Part shown: positions 24,111 to 35,870 of the stretch, piece by piece
Layout of the letters: each line of letters opens with the position of its first letter
How positions within the stretch are numbered: position 1 is the stretch's first letter
NCBI RefSeq assembly: GCF_033115175.1
Contig: NC_084838.1
Span: 64,386,468 to 64,450,467, forward strand
Direction of reading: 5' to 3'
Source of the DNA: Lepus europaeus
Taxonomy: Eukaryota; Chordata; Mammalia; Lagomorpha; Leporidae
DNA: 64,000 bases
The notes under the pieces: generated by a model
Told to the model about the DNA's origin: nothing
What the model saw: the letters and a program-made list of their open reading frames with translations, nothing else
Database searches by the model: none
Position numbers and translations under genes: made by a program

Positions 24111-24731
24111 CTTGTATAACTGTTTATAAAGACAGTGATTTTTTTCTTGGAAAGTTGCTACTTACAATTAAATCCAAAAATGTGAATTATTTTTGTGCTG
24201 ACTCACTTGTAAAGTGGGAGCAAGGAATTCCAGCTTGCCAGGTGATACATGGGGCTCAGAGTAAATATCTGTTGGCATTTTTCAATCTCAAACTATTTGG
24301 TTCATTCTTTGTCATTTCAGTGCATGATCTTTGTATTTAGACTTTAAAACTTGGAGAAATAAATTAGGCAGAAAGAAGGAAAATCTTGCAAGCAAGATTT
24401 GTGGAACTGTTTTCAAAGAGCTGAGGTTATAGTGACTGCGAGCCGTGTGAGTCTGATGGCTCTTTGGCGGTGTATATGATACATGCTGGTGGTTTCCCTC
24501 TTGTTACTCCTGGACAAATGTTCAAACCACTGAAACCACTTAGGAAATTGGCAGTTGTAATAGGAAAAGTGAGTTCCTTATCTTGGGAATCCTCTACCAT
24601 CTAGAATAATGATCTCAAAAACAGTTGTTCACAATGGAAAGTCTAAAAGGAGAAAAAATAACCTACACACCTTCTCTACTACAGACGTGTCTTTATGAAA
24701 TCTCCATTTTAAGAGGAAAATGGGATAAAGT

Positions 24732-25279
24732 ACTATAGTACCTCCTTCTTATGCATGGCTCCAGTTTCTGAGATTTTAGTTATTCATATTTAACTGTGGT
24801 CCAGAAATAACAAATGGGAAATTCTGAATTTAAATAAAAAGTTTTAAATTGCATTCCCTTCTGAGCAGCATGATAAAATCTCACACTGCTCTGCCCCAGC
24901 TCCACTGGGACATGATTCATCCCTTTGTTGGGTGTGTCCACACTGTATGTGCTACCCATCCATTAGTCACTTAGTAGCCCTCTCAATTATTAGAGCAGGT
25001 GATACCACATTGCTTGTGTTCAAATAACCCTTATGTTAATAAAGGCCCCTGGTTCAAGAATAAGGATGGTATTATTTATAGTATATTACAATTTTTCTAT
25101 TTTATTATTTATTATTTTTAAAACTTTCACTATGTATAATTTACTAATTAAACTTTATACATACATATGTATACATACATAGGTGTGTATATATGTATAT
25201 AAGGAGGATTATAAGGATTCAAACACACTGTGAAAAATTATTGGAACATAGCTCTTGCATATAAGAGAGGACTACTATG
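24732..25279 (+). mobile_element. MER2-type MITE (Tigger1-derived DNA transposon)
   Basis: The terminal inverted repeats are 'ctatagtacctccttctta' at the left and 'tataagagaggactactat' at the right, facing each other. Internal blocks 'atttaactgtggtccagaaa', 'aaattgcattcccttctgag', 'gcatgataaaatctcaca', 'gtcacttagtagccctctca', 'aaataacccttatgttaata' and the AT-rich right arm follow the Tigger1/MER2 order. At about 550 bp the transposase centre is missing, as in non-autonomous MER2 copies. No coding capacity. Confidence 0.85.
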
Positions 25280-28200
25280 TATTAGAGACTAACTAAAAGA
25301 ACAAACAACTCCCATCTCTCTCCCTCTCCCTCTCTTTCCTGTTCCTCTGTTTCAGAAATTTTTTGTAGAATTGGCTACTATATCTTTATAACACTAATTC
25401 AAAACACCTTGCCTTACAATAGCTTATAATATTTAAAGCCAAATGAAATGATATCTGTTATTGTTATTTATCCTGTTTTGTTTAGGGAATATCTCATAGG
25501 GGCATATTTTTATAGTTAGATTTCTACTAACTGTAATTTATCAGAATTAAGTTTGAAATCAAGTTGTCATCAAACTGATGAAAGGAAATAATCATCACGC
25601 AGTCAGGATTCTGCTATGGACTGTATGATTCTCAGTCTGTGCTTGCAAATCTCAGGCTTTCATTCAATGCACACAAAATGATTTGTATATGTTGAGTCAT
25701 GGTCTTGAAATGTCCTTAGGAAATCTCCATAAGGCAAAATCAATAGGGTGCACATCTGTGCAGCTATAATGAGAATGAAGGGCACTAAGTACTAAAATGT
25801 TTAAAAAAAGCAAAATTTGCAAAATGTTCCATCATTTAGTGTAAGTGATTCCTCTTATACCTTGAAGTCCTCTTTTCAATTTGGAGTGTTAGAGCCTACA
25901 GTTTTTGTGGGCCACTCAATTTGAGACAAATTACCTGTTAATTTTTGAAGGTCATTCCTGGAGCTCAATTCTGAATCATTACCTGAACTTCAAAATACTG
26001 TATGCTTGTAGAAAACATTCAAATACCACACATTTGAACTTTCCTGAATTGTTTTATTTCTTGCAATACTCAGTTGTCAAGAGAGACATAATGAACAAAA
26101 TGGATCTTAATAGATTTTATTGCAGCAGGAAGATCTAGAGATATTTAGAAAATATCCAAAGACTTTCTTCAAAATTTAATTCTATTGAACTATTTTTATA
26201 CAAATTGGTACAATTATACCATCTTCTACTATTTAATACATGCACCAAAAGATAAGGCAAGATGAAGAAAGGAAAGGCATTATGCAAGTCTACTTAGTGT
26301 GATGTAAAAATGGGCATATCACAATTACTTTAAACTCATAAAATCTACAGAAATTCTGCTGGAAAAAAATGTGACCATTTCAAAATAAAAACTTTTACAA
26401 ATTCTCAGAATATATTTCAAAGAAATTTTAAGATTTTATACATTAAAACTTATTTTTGGTAACTAAATTGTTTCCTTTTAGAAAATGTAATCACATACAA
26501 AGCTTAAAATAACTCTGGATACTGCAACACATATTGTTTTTTCTTCGAGTATATAATATAAGCTACAGAAGGATGAATACAAACACACATACATACATCT
26601 GTTGCATTTTAATTAACATTTTCAGAAAACATGATTCCACTTTTAATTTATTTTTGAGAAAATAAATCTTAACCACTAAATACGGTTCTTGAAATTCAAC
26701 TGCAATTTTCTGCATTATGAAAAGCTATTTCAGTTGCATTTTGCTTTATAATTCTGATATTCATTAGTTTTTACTTGTTTCCCTTTCTGTGTGGCCCACC
26801 TTCTCAGAAAATTAACTTGTTAATTTTATAACATAGTTTATTATCTGATTTCAGTTTTCTAATTTCATTGTTTTCTTTCTCCAAAATACCATGCATTCTT
26901 TATTTTGCAAAGTACAATTCAAGTGTCTCTAAACTTTGCTTCCATTTTCCCTTAATCTTATAATATTTTTAAGGAAATACCTTCCACGTTATTCTTCCTA
27001 TTAATTTGCAAAATCATTACCCATCTTTAAAATAGCACTTTGGTATCCTGACCCACAAATTTTGTTTGTTTCTCTTACTCAGTATTCCTTGCTGCTACCT
27101 ACAGCAAACAAGAGGAACCAGACGCCCTTGTTTTAACATCCATCAGTGCTGTTTAATCCTGGCAATTTCCATTCCATGGCATTTTCCAAATATTTTGATT
27201 GCCTTATAGCCAGCCCCTGCTCCTTAAACCTCAAAGATTTTGGTCAGTTTCTTCCAGAATATTCATTACCTCTCTTCCATAACACTGCTACGTTTTCAAG
27301 GATCCAAATGCAAATTAGCCATATGCAAGTATGCTTTCCTTTACTACAATGACATTGATATAGTTGAAAGCTATTACATTATTTGAATTTCCATTAATTG
27401 AGAGTAAGCTTTCAAAATTTCCAGAGATGTTGCAGGATTTTCCTTAATTTAACTGAGAATTTCAGTTTGAATTTTATTTGGGAGGAGGCAGTCTGAGAAT
27501 TTAGACATCTTACTGTCATCTAGATTCCTTTCAATATTATGCATTAAGATGTTAGTTGCAAGGTTCCCTGATGAAATTTACTAAGTTTTGCATGTTAATC
27601 CTTTTTAATCTAGTCACATTCTCCCAGATTTTTAATCTGTAAGTTTACTCAGGGCATTTCAATTTAGCCTCCCCATCTCATACACATGCATCATGCAGTT
27701 TGCATAAAATAGGCTCTCACATAGTGTTTGGATAAATCCACTATGATTGTTTTTCCCACTGCATCAAGAGACATATAGCCTGAGTTCAGGGAAACCATTA
27801 TGAGCCTGAATTGCTTCTGAACCAGTTTGTCTGCTGCCTAATATTGGCACAGCACAAATGCAACAAAGGGTGGACAATGCAGTTCTGTCTTTTGTCTAGA
27901 TTCTAGATTTTTGTTTACCATGGGTGTGCACAGAATTTCTTAAATACAAATGAAGGCTGTAATAATTAGAAATAAAAGATACTGAGAATCTTTTGAATCT
28001 TCAAACAATCTGGACTCTAAAATTTCCAGTAAATCTTGGACTTTGATTTTTCCAGTTTGGGCCCAACTGAAAAAATCGAAGGACCTATGTCTCTCATCTT
28101 ATAGAGACACCAACTAATCAGGCTATTTGGATTATATTAGAAGTACTGTCAAGATGTGACGTGGTACTAAATTTTAAGTTTCTATAATGGAAAATGCTAT

Positions 28201-29100
28201 TAATACAAATGTTTGAGAAATAAAAAGTCTAATGATCTTGTGTTACTAGACATGATAGTTATCTTAATGAGAAAGTCCCAGAGGCCTAAAGGGTTAAATA
28301 CTTGTAAAATCCTACAGGTGCTTTCAAAAATACTGTGAAGTCAGCAAGTGCCTCTTGTTGGTTGATGAGTTTATAATTTTAAACATGGCAATTTAAAGTA
28401 TTTTGTCATCCACAGTTATATATGATTTGCTGCTCATAAAACTAAAGCCTTGTTGGTTCTGTGTTTAGCTGTCCTCCTATAGGTTCCTATGGACTTTTTC
28501 CAGCCACTTCTATTGTATTCAGTACTTTGGGATGGCTCTGTAAACAGATGAAGCCAATAATGTATTAACAGTACCAACTGAGAGAAAGTATGGTTAACTG
28601 AGGTTACTAAAAACAAAAAGCAATTCAAATCAATTGGCAATCTACAAAAAGAGTTAAAGATTTGAAAAGCTATTATTAAAATTGCTATATTGTTCTATTA
28701 TGTTATATGTGGGTACATATTGTATGTCCACATGGGAAAATTTTATTAAGAGTTTTATTTTAATTGGCTTATAGATAAGATTGTCCATAAATTTAAGCTG
28801 CTAAAATTAATCAAAGATACATTTCAATTCATGTGACCTGAATCTCTGCATCATATGTTTTATACTTGTTGGTAGAAAGAAACTAAAAACATTTTATATG
28901 GTTGTGCTTAAGTTTACTGGTTAAACAAACTACACCATGGTAGATATTTAAGAGGTGTTTTCAAATACATGATTCTTAAAATTTAGAGAAGGCATTGGAC
29001 CTTCTGGTAAATGTTTTCTTAAGTTGTTATGTAATGGATAAAACTGTTTGCTAAGTATTCATGTAATATTGCTATTGTCAGCAAGCGATCTAGGACTTGC
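25280..29100. other. Long AT-rich stretch, nothing recognised
   Basis: Nearly 4 kb free of SINEs. A T/C-rich run at 25305-25350 is low complexity. ORFs at 25905-26138, 27146-27352 and 28434-28640 are short with no motif or supporting splice context. Some of 26870-27350 could be an old repeat that I do not know. Confidence 0.5.
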
Positions 29101-29469
29101 TCCCTCATTTCTCTTTTCTAAGCCCAACTTGTTCTTTCATTTCTCTATTCTCTTCAAGGTAGGAAACTAATTCTATTATGAAGGAATCTGTAGGATGCAC
29201 AATTTAATCTTTAGACCTTATAAAAGAGATGGCTAACATTTTTCTGTAATAGCATAGCCAAAATAAGAGCTTAAATTATAATCTCATAGCTAGATTTACT
29301 TCGCCCTCAGCAAAGTAAACAGTAAGTAGAAAAACCTCCCTTTCAGACCCAAAGGGAAAGAAAGTTTTTAAGTGAGAACATAGTTTTCCTCATGGGCATT
29401 GTCTACCTTAGAAAAACTACTAGAGAACATGCCTGTGACTATAGACTTGTAGTTCAGGCCACCGAAGAT

Positions 29470-29950
29470 TAGAGATGGGACATGGGCACTCCCTTGACTT
29501 GCATCCTCTGGTCTGCTTTAACAAAATCCAGGAGGAAAAGAAAGCTCGGCATCAGAAGCAATGGGTGGCAGGCCTATTAATGGCTGATCTGTACAGTGAT
29601 CTGCCCTCAAGGAGACCCAACAGGCCAGTCCACTGCAGTGGCTTTCAACGTGGTAAGCCTGGGCTTCAGCAGAAGTCAGCTTGTGAAGAGCCCTGGCAGC
29701 TCTGCCAAGAGTTGGATCACTGGAAATGGACCTGCCCTGGAGTCGAAGGATGCCCAGGTCAGAGCCACAGATCTTACTGGCTCTAAGCTGAAAAGCCCTT
29801 CACTCAGCCCAACTTCCAAAGTGACCACTGCAGCTGAGGGGATGGTCAAGTAGGGTCAGCAACATTGCAGGCAGAACTATAAATTTCTTGTTAGAGATGC
29901 CACCTGCCTTTACCTGGCCAGCTCTCCTCCCTGGCCAGCTAAGTAATGAA
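29470..29950 (+). pseudogene. Decayed endogenous retrovirus gag-pro remnant
   Basis: In the frame of 29475-29786 the last third carries a retroviral nucleocapsid zinc-knuckle pattern, C-x4-H-x4-C at residues 77, 82 and 87 (29703-29735), with Trp at residue 74 where the first Cys of a CCHC knuckle is expected, so the knuckle is broken. About 130 bases on, at roughly 29870-29910 in another frame, sequence resembles the start of a retroviral aspartic protease around its active site, but the catalytic triplet is not intact. The order gag nucleocapsid then protease fits a gammaretrovirus-like ERV. Stops and frame changes make it non-functional. No LTR is identified. This is a by-eye reading. Confidence 0.45.
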
Positions 29951-30338
29951 AGTCAATAGAGTGCCTTCCCCTAGGAGGTTCACACCTCCCTTAGGATATA
30001 CCCCATGTGAAGAGATAGATAGGTCTGGACCTCTTAACTTACAAGGCCTAAAGCCCACCAGATTATCATCAAGCCCCTTCTGTCAGGTTCTATTTGCCTC
30101 TCAATCAGAAAACTTAATTGTAGCTTAGACAGCACCTTTCTTAGCTCCTCTAATAATGACTCTGTCCTTTGTTCTAGACCCTGTCTAGCGCACTTGGACC
30201 TCATTCCTTCGTAATCATAACCTCTACTCTACCACCAATGGCTCTACTCCCAACCTGTGTGTACTGATGGTCCTCTTCCCCACTTAATGCTGGTTAATGC
30301 CACTCTTAGGCTCATTGGTTACTATCCTCACCCTGTCT
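29951..30338. other. Unassigned sequence, possibly more of the ERV remnant
   Basis: Composition stays higher in C than the surroundings up to the L1 start. The 60-codon ORF at 29946-30128 may continue the decayed protease region but I cannot confirm it. Nothing else is recognised. Confidence 0.3.
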
Positions 30339-30800
30339 TTTATGACCTTGTCTAAATATGATCAGAGTCGGTAAACTTGGTAGGCTTCCATAGCCTTGGC
30401 AACTCATGACGAGAGCCTAGGGTGGTTACTGGCACCATATGCTAGAGTGTCAATTTGTTGGGTCAACAACAGGAGTCACTGTGCACTTGCTCCTCATGTG
30501 GGATCTCTGTCCTTAATGTGCTGTACATTGTGATTTAATGCTATAACTAGTACTCAAACAGTATGTTTCACTTTGTGTTTCTATGTGGGTGTAAACTGTT
30601 GAAATCTTTACTTAATATATACTAAATTGATCTTCTGTATATAAAGAGAATTGAAAATGAATCTTGATGTGAATGGAAGGGGAGAGGGAGCTTGAGAGGG
30701 GAGGGTTGCAGGTGGGAGGGAATTTATGGGAGGGGGAAGCCGTTGTAATCCATAAGCTGTACATTGGAAATTTATATTCATTAAATAAAAGTTAAAAAAA
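30339..30800 (+). mobile_element. Rabbit-type L1 3' UTR, 5'-truncated
   Basis: It starts at 'tatgaccttgtctaaatatg', continues through 'cctagggtggttactggcac', 'gtgctgtacattgtgattta', 'atgaatcttgatgtgaatgg', a G-rich run, and ends 'aaatttatattcattaaata' plus poly-A. It is the empty-site reference for the SINE in the minus-strand L1 at 3817-5248. Confidence 0.88.
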
Positions 30801-30812
30801 AATAATTTGACT

Positions 30813-31100
30813 TTGGGCCAGCATTGTGGCATAGTCACAGATTGCAATGTTGGTATCCTTTGTGAGTGACTTTTGGTGTCACGGTTATTCCACTTCAAAT
30901 CCAGGACCCTGCTAACAGCATGGGAAAATCAGCAGAAGTTATCCTTAGGGTTTGGGGTCCTGTACTCATGTGGGAGACCTAGAAGAAGCTCCTGGCTCCT
31001 GGCTTTGGCCTGGCCCTTGCAGCCAACTGGAAAATGAAGCACCAGATCTGTCTCTCCTTCTAACTCTGACTGAAATGAATACATAATTATTTTTAAAAAG
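30813..31100 (+). mobile_element. C-repeat SINE, diverged
   Basis: Head 'gggccagcattgtggcatag', body 'gcatgggaaaatcagcagaa', 'gctcctggctcctggctt', CT-poor 3' part and 'aatgaatacataatt' tail. Follows the L1 poly-A directly, and no TSD is clear. Confidence 0.85.
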
Positions 31101-31124
31101 TTCGGATTTAAATAGCAATTTTTG

Positions 31125-31433
31125 GGGCCGGTGCTGTAGCGCAGCAGGTTAAAGCCCTGGCCTGACACGCTAGCATCCCATATGGATGCTGGTTCTAGTC
31201 CCGGCTTCTCCTCTTCTGATCCAGCACTCTGCTATGGTCTGGGAAAGCATTAGAAAATGGCCCAAGTCTTTGGGCCCAGGCACCAGCATGGAAGACCCGG
31301 AAGATGCTCTAGCTCCTGGTTTCGGATTGGCGCAGCTCCGGCCATTGTGGCCATCTGGGGAATAAACCAACGGATGGAAGATCTCTCAGTCTCTACCTCT
31401 CTCTGTAACTCTTTCAAATAAATAATCTTTTTT
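31125..31433 (+). mobile_element. C-repeat SINE, full length
   Basis: Head 'ggccggtgctgtagcgcag' with 'caggttaaagccctggcc', B box 'ggttctagtcccgg', complete body and 'tttcaaataaataatc' tail. The imperfect flanks 'agcaattttt' and 'agctattttt' may be its TSD. Confidence 0.95.
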
Positions 31434-31570
31434 TAAAAAAGCTATTTTTTTCTTATCTACTGGAGAATAAACATGAGAAAAAGGAGGTTTGTATCTCTAC
31501 ATCAAAGCTATAAAATATTTTTATTGCGTAAGTGATGTTTGGTTAATATCCATGTAACTTTCTTTTACAG

Positions 31571-31872
31571 TTTTTTTTTTTGACAGGCAGAGTTACAGAC
31601 AGAGAAAGAAAGACAGAGAGAAAGGTCTTCCTTCCATTGGTTCACTCCCCAAGTGGCCGCAACAGCCAGAGCTGTGCAGATCCGGAGCCAGAAGCCAGGT
31701 ACTTCCTCCCAGTCTCCCAGGCGGGTGCACCTGGGCCATCCTCCACTGCTTTCCCAGACCACAGCAGAGAGCTGGACTGGAAGAGGAACAGCTGGGACTA
31801 GAACCGGCACCCATATGGGATGCCGGCACCACAGGTGGAGGATTAACCAAGTGCACCATGGCATTGGCACCC
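31571..31872 (-). mobile_element. C-repeat SINE with TSD and a body deletion
   Basis: Poly-T tail, 'gacaggcagagttacag', GA run, body in which the 'cccaagcacttgggcc' block is shortened to 'cacctgggcc', and head 'ggaggattaaccaagtgc'. 'ttttacagt' flanks it (about 31563-31571 and 31876-31884). Confidence 0.92.
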
Positions 31873-31890
31873 CTTTTTTACAGTATTATA

Positions 31891-32011
31891 CAAGGGGGTT
31901 TCAAAATGTTTGTGGAAAATGTAATGAAAAGATAAGTTCATTATTGTGTAAAAAGAGTTTATGAGTAGTTTTTTAAAAATAACATGCATTTTTCTTGAAC
32001 TTTTGAATAAT
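31891..32011 (-). mobile_element. Mariner-type MITE
   Basis: Inverted terminal blocks 'gtttcaaaatgtttgtggaa' and 'tttcttgaacttttgaataa' face each other, TA precedes the element, and the middle carries the complement of the 'tttttgcaccaaaataaac' block seen at 54-75. It lies immediately right of the SINE's TSD. Confidence 0.6.
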
Positions 32012-33885
32012 TTTCATTGTCAATAAGATTATTAAAAATATCATTTAAGTAACATCTCCATTTTACTAATACATTTATACTATCATTCAGATAAAACACA
32101 TTTATGGAGAATACCAATTAGAAAATGTTATATTTAGAAAAAAATACATTAGATGTAGATGCCCTATCTTTATTATTTTATAACTGCCTTAAATATTATC
32201 TTTCTTCTTTATATTTCCCCAAATCCCTGGTCTCTTCATTCCCATACTTCAGTGTCAGGCACCTGCTCTCCTGTTTCTGTATAACAAAGGCCTGAGAGAC
32301 AGAGGGGCAAAAGCTTTAAAGGGCATGGCAGGAACAAGAGCTGAGCAACAAGAGTATAACCTCATGTGTTACAAGTGTGTATGCCTTGGGCAGGCGTTTG
32401 TGCAACTGAGAACGGAGGCCTGGTGCACAGTGACATTTCCAGGAGGGTCCACACTAGCATTAATAAATCCTTTCCTCATCACATTCATATTCATATTATA
32501 GATCCCTACTATAGTCATGTTTCTAAAGCGTAGATGAAACTCGGATGAGAATTGTGATTAACAGCGGGATACTGAGAAGTGCTTGTAAAGATAACTCCTC
32601 ACCAGGCACACGATTTTATCACCCTCTCTAGAAGACGTGCTGCATTTCTTGACAATTTTCCTTCCTGAGTACAGCAGTAATTTTTCCAATGCCTCATTTT
32701 AAATGTGCTTAAAAAGTTTAATATGGGAAGACTTTTTCATAAACTATAAGCTTGGCAGCTTAGAAAAACATACACATTGCAATTTAAAGTTTAAAAATCC
32801 CGAATTTAAATAAGACATAGGTATGCGTACACATATTTAAAAATACATATATAAAATGCGTTATAAACATGTTTTAAAACTAACACTATTCTTTCAATTA
32901 CAATGATAAGAATGAGTTCCTGGAAATAGCAGGAGCTCTATCACTCATTAGCCACATAAAAATGTACATTTCACAAACAATGCCTTTAGTAGCTCCATTG
33001 TAAAAAGTGGGCAAATTTCAAGGTGCTGGGTCAAATAAATTCTGTGCATGATATTGATAATTATATGGAAAAAATGGTTTAAAATCTACATAAAGCTTGT
33101 TATTTCATTTGCTTTAGATGTCCTAAAGAGAGAAAATGTTTCTAATTGGCTTATAACCTATAAATTATACACGGCTACAAAGTAAAATCCCAGAATGGTA
33201 CACTTTACATTTGTCATATTTTTTCCTTTGGCTTATGCCTAAAATTAGATAATTTTATGTTAAAAATATACTTAAAGCTTTTGATAAAAATAAGTGCTAC
33301 TATAGTTTTATGCTGTCACAGTATCATTGCATAGGATCAAAAGGTCAGGAATAAGTACCTGGAAAACAGATTGTCCTTACTAAAACTTGAAGAAATCTCC
33401 CAAAATTCCAGAAGAGTTGACCTCTTATTATAAAAAAGATGCAATAGCTTTATATTACTGTTAGTGTCTAGGTAAGTATGGGAACTAAATAAATATGAAT
33501 AGATAGAAAGATCTGCAAAGGGAAAATCAGTAAACACAGTAGATTAAGGTGATAGAGCACACTTAAAAAATAATTATGTATAGTTTATTTTATTCCTTAG
33601 AATACAGTCTTCCATCATAGTGTTAGACTATTTTGTGGACCATAAAATGGCTTGTCATGTGAAAATAAATAATATGCAAAATGTCTCAAATAGAAATATA
33701 AATTAAAAGGTCACATTAAAATTTAAAAATTACTTATCTGAAAAGAAACAATTTTCTTTGTGCATCATCCCTGTCCTATATTCTCCATTCACTGAAGAGA
33801 AATTTCTCAATTTCAGCTGTCTCAGAAATCCTTGACTCTTAGAGAAGGCACACACAATTGAGAAAAATATCCTTAAGCCATTGAA
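32012..33885. other. AT-rich stretch, nothing recognised
   Basis: A modestly GC-richer patch at 32215-32470 (no CpG clustering) is unassigned and holds no ORF. The remaining sequence is AT-rich, and the minus-strand ORF at 33337-33537 has no motif. Confidence 0.5.
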
Positions 33886-33889
33886 TACT

Positions 33890-34075
33890 GGTTTAGAACA
33901 GCCTTGGGAGCCTGACTGTTTGGGTCCACATATCAGCTCTATATTTAACTACTCCATGACACCTGGGTCAAGCATAGTTTTCTGGACTTCAGTCTTCTTA
34001 GATATATAATTCAGACTTTACAATGTTAACACCCTTAAAGTAGTTAGAAAGTGCCAGACCACGATTATATGTATA
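33890..34075 (+). mobile_element. MIR
   Basis: Sense order from the tRNA side: 'ttgggagcctgactgtttgg', 'gtccacatatcagctcta', 'catgacacctgggtcaagca', 'ctggacttcagtcttcttag', 'aatgttaacacccttaaag'. Confidence 0.7.
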
Positions 34076-34127
34076 TGTACACATATGGTTTGGGTTCATT
34101 CTTACGCCTAATGTAGAGCATGCAATG

Positions 34128-34745
34128 GGCCCGCATTGTATTATATCAGGTTAAGCTGCTGACTGGGACACTGGCATCCCATATGGACACCAGTTCAAGT
34201 TCTGTCTCCTGCACTTCTGATTCACCTCTCTGCGAATGTGCCTGGGAAAGCAGTGGAAGATGGTACAAGTGCTTGCATGCCTGCAACCCCCTTTGGAGAT
34301 GGAATTCCTGGTCATTGTAGGTATTTTGAGAGAACCAGATGATTAAAAGATTTCTTCCTCTTCTTTCTCTCCCCATTTCTGTAACTCTGCCTGTTTTATT
34401 TATTTGGAAGGCAGAGTTACAGAGAGGCAGAGGCAGAGAGAGAGACAGACAGACAGAGAGAAAGCTCTTCCATCCATGGCTTACTCCCCAAATGGCTGAA
34501 ATGGCTGGAGCTGTGTCGATCTGAAGCCAGGGGCCAGGAGCTTCCTCCTGGTCTCCCAGGTGGGTGCAGGGCCCAAGGATTTGGGCCATCTTCTACTGCT
34601 TTCCCAGGCCATATCAGAGAGCTGGATTGGAAGAGGAGCAGTCAGGACTCAAACTGGTGCCCATACGGGATTTTGGCATTGCAGGCAGAGACTAGACCTG
34701 CTATGCCGCTGCACCAGCTCCAAATAAGTAAATCTTTAAAACAAA
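34128..34745 (+). mobile_element. C-repeat SINE, split by a second SINE
   Basis: The body runs 34128-34393 ('gggcccgcattgtattatat', 'ggttaagctgctgactgg', 'tgcctgggaaagcagtgg', 'ctgtaactctgcctg') and the tail resumes at 34723 as 'aaataagtaaatctttaaaa'. The minus-strand SINE 34394-34722 sits exactly between 'ctgcctg' and the A-rich tail. The copy is diverged, with part of the body deleted. Confidence 0.85.
34394..34722 (-). mobile_element. C-repeat SINE inserted in another C-repeat
   Basis: Tail 'ttttatttatttggaaggca', GA run, full body ('gggcccaaggatttgggcca') and head ending 'gccgctgcaccagctcc'. It lies in the opposite orientation to its host SINE, so the two can form a long imperfect hairpin in any transcript. 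The 147-codon minus-strand ORF at 34146-34589 spans both SINEs and is not a gene. Confidence 0.93.
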
Positions 34746-34982
34746 AAATGCAAATTACTGAGAAAAATGTAAAATGCCTCACTAAAGTAGGGATGGGTAA
34801 GTGAAATTTTCATTAATACCTTTTTATTAACTTTAGGTCAAAAATAGACCAAAAACATATAGGATCTCTAAATTTTCTCATTACAATTTATTTCCATTAA
34901 AGAACTTTCCCTGATCTTTGTAATATTATTTCTAAAAGTGCTTTCTTAACTGAATTCATTGAATTATTTTTATTGATACCCA

Positions 34983-35066
34983 CTTTCCTGCCCTCCTCCT
35001 TCCTTCCCTCCCCTTTCTGAAAGGGAGAGGGAGAAGAGGAGGGAAAAGGAGAGAGAAAAAAAGAGG
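34983..35066. repeat. Polypyrimidine-polypurine inverted repeat
   Basis: A C/T-only-like run (34986-35018) is followed at once by a G/A run (35019-35066), with the centre 'cccctttctgaaaggga' being a near-perfect palindrome. The right arm is the GA-rich part of the adjoining old SINE, and the left arm is not explained by it. Confidence 0.6.
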
Positions 35067-35312
35067 GGGGGGACTTCCCATCTGGTAACTTATTCCTGAA
35101 TTGTCCATAGCATGCCAGGCAAAAACATGAGTCAGGAGCTCGATCCAGTTCTCTCATATGGGAGGCAAGCCATAATCTGCTGCCTTCCAGGGTGTACATT
35201 AGTAGGAAGCTGAAATGGGAAGTTGAGATGGACCTCGAACCCAGGTAATCCAAGTGATTTGGGTATCTCAAGAGGTTGCTCAACCTCTGGGGCACATGCC
35301 TGCTCAGCCAAC
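35020..35312 (-). mobile_element. Old C-repeat SINE copy
   Basis: GA-rich start, then weakly kept blocks: 'cttcccatctggtaactta', 'catatgggaggcaagcc', 'gggtgtacattagtaggaag', 'gaacccaggtaatcc'. The 'cattagtaggaagctg' core marks the same older subfamily as 36020-36332. The 146-codon minus ORF across it is chance. Confidence 0.7.
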
Positions 35313-35540
35313 AGCCCTTTTGCAAAAGTAAAAACATGGGACAGTTATTTTGGGGGTATCACTGGTAAATTATGTAGCTTTTAAAATCCTCATTATTAAA
35401 TATAATTATTTTCATTTTACTTGAAAGACAGTGAAAAAGATATGTGCACTCCTATGTTTATAGTACCCCAATTCAAAATAGCAAAGATACGGAATGAACA
35501 TAGATGTCCATCAACTGATGACTGGATAAAGAAAATGTAG

Positions 35541-35830
35541 GGGCTAGCACTTTGGCATAGCACCTGCAGTGCCAGCATCTCATAAGGGCGCTGGATTGAG
35601 TCCTGGCTGCTCCACTTTCAATGCAGCTCTCTGCTATGGCCTGGGAAGGCAGTGGAGGATGGCCAAAGTCCTTGGGCCCCTGCACCACATGGGAGACCCA
35701 GAAAAAGCTCCTGGCTTTGGATTGGCGCAGCTCCAGCCATTGTGGCCAGCTGGGGAGTGAACCAGCGGATGGAAGACCCCTCTCTCTCTGCCTCTCCTTC
35801 CCTCTCTGTGTAACTTTCAAATAAAAAAAA
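35541..35830 (+). mobile_element. C-repeat SINE with TSD, inside an L1
   Basis: Head 'ggggctagcactttggcata', B box 'ggattgagtcctgg', complete body, CT stretch and A tail. The 13-bp TSD 'aaagaaaatgtag' is exact (35528-35540, 35831-35843). ORFs on both strands are SINE translations. Confidence 0.96.
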
Positions 35831-35843
35831 AAAGAAAATGTAG

Positions 35844-35870
35844 TATATATATATATATATATATATATAT
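35844..35870. repeat. (TA)n microsatellite
   Basis: About 13 TA units directly after the SINE's right TSD. The L1 at 60590 has a short 'tatatatta' at the same place, so the run expanded from L1 sequence. Confidence 0.9.

Larger units (their letters stand above)
22176..24731. other. AT-rich non-coding stretch with two MIRs
   Basis: Apart from the two MIR copies annotated separately (22625-22790, 23815-24110), no repeat or gene is recognised. The ORFs at 22566-22763, 23275-23469 and 24107-24340 have no recognisable family. Confidence 0.5.

Noticed and set aside
34146-34589. 147-codon minus-strand ORF
   Set aside because: It runs across two C-repeat SINEs in opposite orientation and encodes only translated SINE sequence.
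34897-35337. 146-codon minus-strand ORF with a Pro/Ser-rich middle
   Set aside because: The middle is the GA/CT-rich SINE region and the rest is diverged SINE or chance AT-rich sequence. No motif or splice context.
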